A program made the position numbers and the translations under genes. From Coriobacteriaceae bacterium (GTDB taxonomy: Bacteria; Actinomycetota; Coriobacteriia; Anaerosomatales; D1FN1-002), in assembly GCA_013824215.1 (NCBI GenBank), contig PNNM01000074.1:1-5588 (forward strand): a stretch of DNA of 5,588 bases, read 5' to 3'. Below the pieces are notes generated by a model. It saw only the letters and a list, made by a program, of their open reading frames with translations, was not told the origin of the DNA and did not search any database. This document shows, piece after piece, positions 1 to 5,338 of this stretch. Position 1 is the first letter of the stretch, and each line of letters begins with the position of its first letter.

Positions 1-1
1 G

Positions 2-502
2 ATCACCCGCCTCGCGCGCGCCTACAACCTCGCCACCCCGGCCTCGGGCCGCATCCTGTCCGGTGGCGTGGACTCCACGGCGCTCTACCCGCCGAAGAAG
101 TTCTTCGGCGCCGCCCGCAACATCGAGGGCGGCGGGTCGATGACGATACTCGCCACCGCGCTCGTGGACACGGGCAGCAAGATGGACGAGGTCATCTTCG
201 AGGAGTTCAAGGGCACCGGGAACATGGAGCTGCGGCTCGACCGCGGCATGGCCGACCGCCGCATCTTCCCGGCCATCGACGTCATCACCTCGGGCACCCG
301 GAAAGAGGAGCTCATCCTCGATCCGCAGGAGGCGCCGTTCGTGTGGGGCGTGCGCCGCATCCTGCACGGCATCGACTCGGCCGAGCGCGCCATGGACATG
401 CTCATCAAGGGCCTCAAGACGACCCAGAGCAACACCGAGTTCCTCGTGAAGATGGCCAAGACGGCGCAGGACAAGCGCGTCACCAACGGCATCGACATTT
501 AG
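2..502 (+). CDS. rho: Transcription termination factor Rho, C-terminal part (5' end outside window)
   Basis: This is the last 166 residues of Rho, the hexameric RNA-dependent ATPase/translocase that ends transcription at Rho-dependent sites in the cytoplasm. The reading frame is open from base 2, so the gene begins upstream of the window. Signature blocks appear in family order: LSGGVD (Q-loop region), PKKFFGAARN, the DTGSKMDEVI R-loop whose Lys matches E. coli K326, EEFKGTGNMEL, and RRIFPAID followed by SGTRKEE, whose Arg matches the E. coli arginine finger R366. All the C-terminal motor elements are intact. The C-terminus, with TEFLVKMAKTAQ and a short polar tail ending before TAG, is slightly longer than in E. 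coli. The next gene is not rpmE, which often follows rho. Identification is from family knowledge and is near certain. Confidence 0.97.
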   Translation: MTRLARAYNLATPASGRILSGGVDSTALYPPKKFFGAARNIEGGGSMTILATALVDTGSKMDEVIFEEFKGTGNMELRLDRGMADRRIFPAIDVITSGTRKEELILDPQEAPFVWGVRRILHGIDSAERAMDMLIKGLKTTQSNTEFLVKMAKTAQDKRVTNGIDI

Positions 503-529
503 GTCCCGCGCGACATGAGCGTTCACCCG

Positions 530-557
530 ACGGGCGTCCGAGACACGGGCGCCCGTG
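530..557 (+). terminator. Possible rho-gene terminator: inverted repeat with embedded palindrome
   Basis: ACGGGCG at 530-536 can pair with CGCCCGT at 550-556, leaving a 13-base loop. The right arm lies within a perfect 14-bp palindrome at 544-557 (CACGGGCGCCCGTG). A competing pairing joins GACACG (542-547) to CGTGTC (561-566). No T-run follows, so it is not a classical intrinsic terminator. The palindrome could equally be a dimeric protein binding site. The role is uncertain. Confidence 0.25.
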
Positions 558-589
558 ATGCGTGTCCCCCGCCGCTCGCGCCTGCTGCC

Positions 590-618
590 TTGACGGACCT
601 GAAGGAGTATAGTAGCAC
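590..618 (+). promoter_or_regulatory. Candidate promoter for the membrane protein-cytochrome unit
   Basis: TTGACG at 590-595 matches five of six bases of a sigma70-type -35 box. TATAGT at 608-613 matches five of six bases of a -10 box, but only 12 bases separate them, which is too close. At the usual 17-base spacing the -10 would be TAGCAC (613-618), a weak match. Using TATAGT would require a poor -35 (CTGCCT, 585-590). The AT-rich island stands out from its surroundings and lies about 95 bases before the first gene of the unit, so a start here is plausible. The exact boxes are unresolved. Confidence 0.35.
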
Positions 619-708
619 GGGTGTCAGGCAGGGCTTTCGAGCTCGCCGGCTGGCGCGAACGCGGGCGCAGGTCGCCCCGTCGCGGGAGCAGCGGGACGGG
701 GTTTCGGC

Positions 709-1203
709 GTGACTAGGGGGACGGCGCTCGGCGTTGCAGCGGCGGTATCGGTCATCGCGATCGGCATCGCGTATCTGTCCGTGTGCCCCGCAGGTCCGCA
801 GTCGACCCCCGCCGTCTACATCCAGCACGTCGGTGCGTCGGACAAACCGATCCCTCCGGTCGTCGTATTCGCGAAGCAGCCGACTCCCGCGGAGTTCGAC
901 GAAGTTCTCGGGTCCGATGAGGTCGTGGGGACGGCCATGGTCAGCATCTCCGTGGACGCACTGGGCAGGATCATCACGGACTGCAAACCGTTGCTCGAGC
1001 GGTCGGCCGACACGGACAGCCGCGCATACGGCACGTTCCGGATCACGGTCGTCGAGACCGGGGGGAAGCTCGCAAAGACACTGCCGGGGGAAGCCGCAGG
1101 CGCGATGTTCTCGGAGATGCGGCGGTCATCCGGCGCCGACAGCCAGGAATTGCAGACGGTCCTCGAAGGTCTGCAGCGCAGGTTGGGTGTCTCGTCGGAG
1201 TAG
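709..1203 (+). CDS. Unrecognised membrane-anchored protein upstream of multiheme cytochrome
   Basis: I do not recognise this 164-residue protein. The GTG start is preceded by a G-rich possible Shine-Dalgarno stretch (693-701). The N-terminus has one Arg at residue 3, then a hydrophobic segment (about 7-25) and Cys26. This reads as a membrane anchor or uncleaved signal, with the remainder outside. LSVC is a poor lipobox because Val precedes the Cys, so a lipoprotein is not supported. The rest is soluble: a Pro-rich linker (about 48-60), a mixed alpha/beta region (about 61-120) holding the second Cys (92), and a C-terminal helical stretch (about 129-160). There is no CXXCH, so it binds no c-type heme. 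The stop lies 16 bases before the cytochrome start, indicating co-transcription. An assembly, anchoring or partner role for the cytochrome is inference from position alone. Confidence 0.75.
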   Translation: MTRGTALGVAAAVSVIAIGIAYLSVCPAGPQSTPAVYIQHVGASDKPIPPVVVFAKQPTPAEFDEVLGSDEVVGTAMVSISVDALGRIITDCKPLLERSADTDSRAYGTFRITVVETGGKLAKTLPGEAAGAMFSEMRRSSGADSQELQTVLEGLQRRLGVSSE

Positions 1204-1219
1204 CGGGGGGGTTGGACCG

Positions 1220-2686
1220 GTGAGAACGATCCGTTGGTGCGTGTTCGCCGTGGCCTCAACTATCGCGTTCACGGTCAACGTGCAGACGGCCTGGGCGGAC
1301 ATCAAGATCGTAGGAGGAAACGGCGACCCCATCGCCAGCTTGTGTCCCGCCGGCGACGGAGTCAACTGGCTGAACCCGGCCCCAGTCCGTCACTCGGCCG
1401 CGGGCGGCGGCGATGTCCCCGGTCTGGCTGCAGCATTCGGCAGATTGGGGCCATCTGTGACCTTCACGAGCGGGCCGGCCCTCAACGGCACTCTGACCGT
1501 CGACATCTACAGCTCGCAGTTCCTGGGGGATCACTATTCCGGTGGCAAGATCGAGGCCCGCTACCAGCGCACGGGAACCGATCCGACGAACGCACAACTT
1601 CGCTGGCTGCAGTTCATAACTACGAGCCATCCCATGAGTGGGACAGTGAGTCCCTACATCGACCCGTTCCCGAATGACGATACCGGCACGCCCCTGCCCT
1701 TCTACTATACGGAAGCCGAGAACGCGAGCTACACGGCCAACGTTGTCCCCAGCGGCTATGGTTCGTACGACAAGTACTTCTACGACTTCTCGAAGCGCCC
1801 CCACCCTCCCACGACACAAGTCACCTGGCGCGCGCACCTGTTCCTCGTGAGTTGGGACGGCGCCGCCAACGTCACCGTGCACGACGGCATCGAGTGGGGT
1901 TGGGATGCTGGCTGCTCGAGCGCGTCTACGGTGCCCACTCCGACGCCCGTGACGTCCGACGGTAGCCCGCACGGGGGGTACTCCACCGCCACGAAGAAGT
2001 GCGGCGTGTGCCATGCGGTGCACCACGCCGGCGCTGATGGCGATGGTGTTGGCAGCGAGGCGTTGCTGCTGACAACGCGTGCGGATGCTTGCACGTACTG
2101 TCACATCAGTCCGGCCGTCAGCGGCCTGACAGTCTACGGTGGCCTCAACGCCAACTACGAACTCGCCTCGAACCGTGCGCATGACAGCGCTATCGGCGAC
2201 GACGTGAAGTGCACGAGCTGCCATCAGGTGCATGCCGCAGCTAACGTGATGACGCCGAACACCTACCTGACGACCAAGATCCTCAAGGACATCTCGCTGG
2301 AACACGGCGCCTACAGCGGCTCCTACCTCGTATCACCGACGGCGCTGATGGATGCCGACACTGCGGTCACGGCGTGGTGCTCCTACTGCCACGGCTATTT
2401 CAACAAAGGGATCAACGGCGCGTCGCACGTGATGACGACCACGCTGGGCGCTGCGGCCTTCTCGGTCTCCACGCACTGCGTCTCATGCCATGCCGACGAC
2501 TCGCCCACGTCGCCGGGCGGCGGTGCCGCATTCCCGCACTATACGCTCGGTACCCGGTTCCTGACGCAGTCCGGTGACGACAGCAACTCGGTGCCCGCGA
2601 CCGTGGCGACCGATCCCGGGCACGATGGCGTGTGCCTGCGCTGCCATAGGGATGGCGCGGGAAGCGGCGTCGGTCTGCACTTCTGA
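1220..2686 (+). CDS. Secreted six-heme c-type cytochrome with heme-free N-terminal domain
   Basis: This 488-residue exported multiheme cytochrome probably carries electrons outside the cytoplasmic membrane. A Sec signal peptide runs from residue 1 to about 26 (charged RTIR, hydrophobic core, likely cleavage AWA|D). Residues about 27-230 contain no heme motif. They are rich in aromatic and beta-prone sequence and end in GIEWGW. A TPTP linker follows. Six CXXCH heme sites start at Cys261, 291, 331, 387, 420 and 472. Non-motif histidines before or between them (251, 269, 321, 362, 403, 440, 468) are placed to act as distal ligands, fitting bis-His hemes as in doubled-CXXCH families. There is no C-terminal anchor. 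GTG 1220 follows a G-rich Shine-Dalgarno-like stretch (1205-1211). GTG 1187 in the same frame is an alternative that would add 11 residues and overlap the upstream gene. The substrate and partners are not visible. Confidence 0.93.
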   Translation: MRTIRWCVFAVASTIAFTVNVQTAWADIKIVGGNGDPIASLCPAGDGVNWLNPAPVRHSAAGGGDVPGLAAAFGRLGPSVTFTSGPALNGTLTVDIYSSQFLGDHYSGGKIEARYQRTGTDPTNAQLRWLQFITTSHPMSGTVSPYIDPFPNDDTGTPLPFYYTEAENASYTANVVPSGYGSYDKYFYDFSKRPHPPTTQVTWRAHLFLVSWDGAANVTVHDGIEWGWDAGCSSASTVPTPTPVTSDGSPHGGYSTATKKCGVCHAVHHAGADGDGVGSEALLLTTRADACTYCHISPAVSGLTVYGGLNANYELASNRAHDSAIGDDVKCTSCHQVHAAANVMTPNTYLTTKILKDISLEHGAYSGSYLVSPTALMDADTAVTAWCSYCHGYFNKGINGASHVMTTTLGAAAFSVSTHCVSCHADDSPTSPGGGAAFPHYTLGTRFLTQSGDDSNSVPATVATDPGHDGVCLRCHRDGAGSGVGLHF

Positions 2687-2709
2687 CAAGACCGCTCGTC
2701 TTCCGTTCG

Positions 2710-2737
2710 GCGCGGGCGTCCAGCGGAGCGCCCGCGC
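2710..2737 (+). terminator. GC-rich hairpin between convergent genes, probable terminator
   Basis: GCGCGGGCG (2710-2718) pairs perfectly with CGCCCGCGC (2729-2737). TCC/GGA inside can extend the stem with one bulged G. It starts 24 bases after the cytochrome stop and only 7 bases beyond the end of the - strand operon. The + strand continues GCGTCTCT, a weak pyrimidine tract. The - strand side has no T-run. It could serve both convergent units, in the T-poor style common in high-GC genomes. Confidence 0.55.
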
Positions 2738-2743
2738 GCGTCT

Positions 2744-2866
2744 CTAGAACGCGATGTAGATGAAGCGCGTCCCGCCGCCCGAGAACAGCACGACGAGAAC
2801 CACGATGGCGACGCAGATCACGGCCGCAGCCACGCTCCTGAGCACCCGCTTCGTGCTGTCGCTCAC
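2744..2866 (-). CDS. Small single-span membrane protein, DUF5989/SxtK-like, in acyltransferase operon
   Basis: This 40-codon gene is easily missed by length cut-offs. It starts with GTG at 2866, 13 bases after the MBOAT stop. An AGGGGG Shine-Dalgarno (2875-2880) overlaps that stop, seven bases before the start. The protein has a short basic N-terminus (STKRVLR), one hydrophobic span (about residues 12-28), then SGGGTR and a C-terminal FIYIAF. The layout of basic start, one span, Gly/Ser turn and FIYxxF end resembles DUF5989 small proteins, often encoded near MBOAT, SGNH or carbamoyltransferase genes and including the saxitoxin-cluster SxtK type. The usual Trp-rich N-terminal part of that family is missing, so the family call is tentative. 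A role as a membrane accessory subunit of the acyltransferase is inferred from the operon. That it is a real gene is well supported by its Shine-Dalgarno, position and span. Confidence 0.72.
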   Translation of the reverse strand: MSDSTKRVLRSVAAAVICVAIVVLVVLFSGGGTRFIYIAF

Positions 2867-2879
2867 GTCGGCTGCCCCC

Positions 2880-4079
2880 TCACATCGCACCTGAGACGAG
2901 CGCTGTGAGGCGCTCGAGCGGCATCACGAACAGCGACCAGCCGGCCGTGACCGCCGCGAAGGTGACGCCCACCGAGGCGGCCTTGCGCACCCACACGGCG
3001 GAGCGCCAGGCCCGGCCCGCGCCGTCCTCGCGCTCATCGAGCCCGGCGAGCAGCCTCGGCCGGACAGCTTCGCGCCAGAGACGGTAGCCGCACAGCAGGA
3101 TGCCGTGGTAGGCGCCCCAGGCCACGAAGTTCCAGCCCACCCCGTGCCAGAGCCCCGAGACGAGCATGGCGGCCATCAGGTTGACGAGCGTCCGCACGAG
3201 GCCCTTGCGGCTGCCGCCGAGCGGGCGGTAGACGTAGTCGAAGATCCACGACGACAGCGACATGTGCCAACGCCGCCAGAACTCGGCGGGACTCGTGGCC
3301 AGGTACGGCCGGTGGAAGTTCTCGGGTACGCGGAAGCCGAAGAGGCGCGCGGCGCCGATGGCGATGTCCGAGTAGCCGGAGAAGTCGTAGTAGATGCGGA
3401 ACGCGTAGGCGAGCAGGCCGAGTGCCAGCGCGCCCGCGCTCACCCTGCCGGGCTGGCCGGTCAGCAGAGGCGCGACGAAGGGGGCCAGGGAGTCCGCGAT
3501 CACGACCTTCTTGAAGGCGCCGGTCAGGATGCGCCACACGCCGGTCGAGACGTCCTCGGGGGCCAGCCGCTGGTCTCCCGACTGCTCGTCCCAGGGTTCG
3601 AACCGCTTGATCGGACCCGCGATCATCGTCGGGAAGAACAGCGCGAACGAGGCGAAGCGTGCGGCGCTCGGCCGCTCGATCTTCCCGGCGCGCGCATCGG
3701 CGACGAAGTGGACGAACTCGAAGGTGAAGAAGGAGATGGCCAGCGGCAGGCCCACGCCGAGCGCGACGGGCGCGCCGGATCCCGCGGGCGCGGCGGACCA
3801 CGCGGGCACGAGCCCGCGGTACTTGAAGAACGCGAGCACCGCCACGGGCAGGACGATGCCGAGCACGGCCGCCCAGCGGTGCTTCGGCGCCAGTCGCCCG
3901 AACGCGAAGGTGGCCGCGGCCAGGCCGAGGACGAGGATGAGCGCGGCCGGGGCGTAGTACGCGTAGAACGCCGCGCCGGTGAGCGCGAGCCACCACGGGC
4001 GTGCGGGTCTCGGCAGCAGCCAGTAGACGGCCGCGGCGGCCACGAGGAACGGCACGAAGACGAGGTCGGTGAAGATCAC
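2880..4079 (-). CDS. MBOAT-family membrane O-acyltransferase (AlgI/DltB type)
   Basis: This 399-residue polytopic inner-membrane protein belongs to the family of AlgI, DltB and PatA, which move acyl (often acetyl) groups from a cytoplasmic donor across the membrane for O-acylation of glycans or other extracytoplasmic targets. Family blocks visible in order are FFKYRGL (about 84-90), LPLAISFFTFE (111-121), FFPTMIAGPIKRF (148-160), the IYYDFSGYSDIAIG signature (229-242), FWRRWHMSLSSW (267-278, with conserved His272), and SGLWHG (308-313), whose His312 is the expected catalytic histidine. Several hydrophobic spans run through the sequence. It is shorter than AlgI (about 500 residues) and stops just after the conserved helix with AGWSLF, lacking the extra C-terminal segment. 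Its GTG start overlaps the upstream SGNH stop (GTGA), indicating translational coupling. The acceptor molecule cannot be deduced. Confidence 0.95.
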   Translation of the reverse strand: MIFTDLVFVPFLVAAAAVYWLLPRPARPWWLALTGAAFYAYYAPAALILVLGLAAATFAFGRLAPKHRWAAVLGIVLPVAVLAFFKYRGLVPAWSAAPAGSGAPVALGVGLPLAISFFTFEFVHFVADARAGKIERPSAARFASFALFFPTMIAGPIKRFEPWDEQSGDQRLAPEDVSTGVWRILTGAFKKVVIADSLAPFVAPLLTGQPGRVSAGALALGLLAYAFRIYYDFSGYSDIAIGAARLFGFRVPENFHRPYLATSPAEFWRRWHMSLSSWIFDYVYRPLGGSRKGLVRTLVNLMAAMLVSGLWHGVGWNFVAWGAYHGILLCGYRLWREAVRPRLLAGLDEREDGAGRAWRSAVWVRKAASVGVTFAAVTAGWSLFVMPLERLTALVSGAM

Positions 4080-5269
4080 GGGCGAAGCACCCCCGGCGCC
4101 GCGGAGGCGACGTCGGAGTAGAGGCGCTCACCGAAGACGCGGGAGCCTTCGCCCGTCAGGTGCGTGATGTCGACGAACGCCCCCTGCGGCAGTCCGTGGC
4201 CGCGGCCGTAGTCCAGCAGGATACCGCCGCTGCCCTCGACCGAGTGCCGGACCCGGGCGACGTTGCGGTCGTAGCGCGCCCAGTCCTCGGGTCCGTTGAA
4301 GTCGAGCGCCTCCTCGTTGACAGGCGAGAGGTAGAAGACCGCGGGGATGCCCTGCTCGTCGAAGTACGCGGCGAGTGCTGCCAGCCGGCGGAGCTCGGGG
4401 TTCCTCGGGTGGAGCCACAGATTCGCGACGCCGCGGTAGCGGTCAACGGCGATCAGCTGGTCGGCGGGTTCCTGGAGGTCGAACGGGTCCGACTTCGGAG
4501 GCGTCTCGTCGAGTGCGGGCGCCGGGGCGGCCCAGGAGCGGAACCGCTTCGCGAACCGACGGAACGCCGCGTCCTCGATGCGCTGGCCTCCAGGCGAGAG
4601 CAGCGCGTAGCGCTCGCGGTAGAGCGCGGAGACGCGGCGGACCTCCCGGTCGAGCGGCGGGTCGAGGTCGAGCGCGGGCGCGGGGGAGACGCCGAGTTCG
4701 ACCGCCAGCGTGCCGTCCACGGACACGCCGAGCGCGTCGGCGAGTTCCGGGAAGCGTGCGGGTCGCTCGGCTCGGGCGCCCGGATCGAGGAGCGTGTAGG
4801 TCAGCTGAACGACGTAGATGTCGGCACGCCCGCCGATGCTGTGCGCGAGCACGGTGAAGTCGTCGGCCATCTGTCCGCGGGAGGCGAGGTTGTAGACCAG
4901 TAGCCGGTCACCGTCCGCCGCCGTGTGTCGCGAGAAGACGGATGGAACGGTATCGGAGGGATCGGTGACCCCGTAGCCCCACGCCGGGGACGAGCCGAGG
5001 AAGACGACGCGGCGGTTGTCCGGGTCGGCGCCGGTCGATTGAGCGAGGCGCACGAGATCAGGGAGCTCGCCGGACTCGGGCAGCCGGTACGGTGCTGCCG
5101 CCTCGGCGGGCTCCGGCAGCGGTCTCGCTCGCGCGACGGCCGCGTCGACCGTGGCGAGCAGCACCAGCGCGATCGCGGCCCGGAAGGCTATCTCCCACCA
5201 TGTGACCGCCGGGCGCTCGGGCGCCGCCGCATGCGCCCGGCCGTCGCTCTCGGGAGTGCCGCGCGTCAC
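4076..5269 (-). CDS. Membrane-anchored SGNH/AlgJ-like protein, probable acylation partner of the MBOAT
   Basis: This 397-residue protein has a short cytoplasmic N-terminus, one membrane span (about 27-46) and a large outer domain. The outer domain shows SGNH-hydrolase-type blocks: FLGSSPAWGYG (90-100) with the nucleophile-type Ser (93 or 94), YNLASRGQ (126-133) with the block II Gly132, SPVNEE (315-320) with Asn318, and DITHL (367-371) giving the Asp-x-x-His pair D367/H370. These match the catalytic layout of AlgJ, AlgX and PatB-like proteins, which act with an MBOAT to load acyl groups onto secreted polymers. The central part (about 160-280) is charged, variable and unrecognised. The GTG start at 5269 has a G-run (5275-5280) as a weak Shine-Dalgarno. 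It is the first gene of a tight three-gene operon. An esterase role instead of a transferase role cannot be excluded. Confidence 0.88.
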   Translation of the reverse strand: MTRGTPESDGRAHAAAPERPAVTWWEIAFRAAIALVLLATVDAAVARARPLPEPAEAAAPYRLPESGELPDLVRLAQSTGADPDNRRVVFLGSSPAWGYGVTDPSDTVPSVFSRHTAADGDRLLVYNLASRGQMADDFTVLAHSIGGRADIYVVQLTYTLLDPGARAERPARFPELADALGVSVDGTLAVELGVSPAPALDLDPPLDREVRRVSALYRERYALLSPGGQRIEDAAFRRFAKRFRSWAAPAPALDETPPKSDPFDLQEPADQLIAVDRYRGVANLWLHPRNPELRRLAALAAYFDEQGIPAVFYLSPVNEEALDFNGPEDWARYDRNVARVRHSVEGSGGILLDYGRGHGLPQGAFVDITHLTGEGSRVFGERLYSDVASAAPGVLRP

Positions 5270-5338
5270 GCGCGCCCCCCGGGTCGGACGGGTAGAATGG
5301 GAGCGCCCGCCGGTTGCAGGCGAAGGAGGAAGCCCACG
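5270..5338. promoter_or_regulatory. Divergent intergenic region with candidate -10 box for the rightward gene
   Basis: These 69 bases separate two divergent GTG starts. On the + strand TAGAAT (5293-5298) matches five of six bases of a -10 box and would put the transcript start near 5305, giving a leader of about 34 bases. No good -35 lies at the right distance. A strong Shine-Dalgarno AAGGAGG (5323-5329) stands nine bases before GTG 5339. On the - strand I see no clear -10/-35 pair, so the operon promoter is either weak, activator-dependent, or within the rightward coding region. Confidence 0.4.

Larger units (their letters stand above)
503..708. other. Intergenic region after rho with palindrome and promoter-like island
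   Basis: No convincing gene lies here. It holds a short inverted repeat and palindrome just after rho (530-557), an AT-rich island at 606-614 in otherwise very GC-rich DNA, and about 95 bases of probable leader before the GTG at 709. A small hairpin is possible in that leader (CGCC at 644-647 with GGCG at 652-655). I compared the leader with the c-di-GMP-I (GEMM) riboswitch consensus, common before cytochrome genes, and did not see it. Confidence 0.5.

Noticed and set aside
614..708. Riboswitch (c-di-GMP-I/GEMM type) in the leader of the cytochrome unit
   Set aside because: Such switches often precede cytochrome genes, so I looked for the GGCAAACC and GACGCAAAGC-type conserved pieces. They are not present; only a weak local hairpin is seen.
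515..712. 65-codon + strand frame after rho, ending in a GTGA overlap with GTG 709
   Set aside because: No good Shine-Dalgarno, Arg/Pro/Ala-rich unstructured composition, and it runs through the palindrome and the promoter-like island. The GTGA overlap is probably chance, though conservation would reopen it.
734..1219. Upstream extension of the cytochrome frame, open with an ATG at 734
   Set aside because: The extension is Arg/Ser-rich out-of-frame translation of the 709-1203 gene, typical of open shadow frames in GC-rich DNA. It would bury the clear signal peptide that begins at GTG 1220.
1256..2305. 349-codon - strand frame opposite the cytochrome
   Set aside because: Low-complexity Arg/Val/Ala-rich shadow. 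The + strand carries the signal peptide and the six CXXCH motifs.
3105..4121. Long 338-codon + strand frame opposite the MBOAT gene
   Set aside because: It is an antisense shadow, extremely rich in Arg, Glu and Gly, with no domain pattern. The opposite strand carries a clear MBOAT with all its motifs.
4160..4903. 247-codon + strand frame opposite the SGNH gene
   Set aside because: Arg/Val/Glu-rich antisense shadow with no recognisable motif or Shine-Dalgarno.
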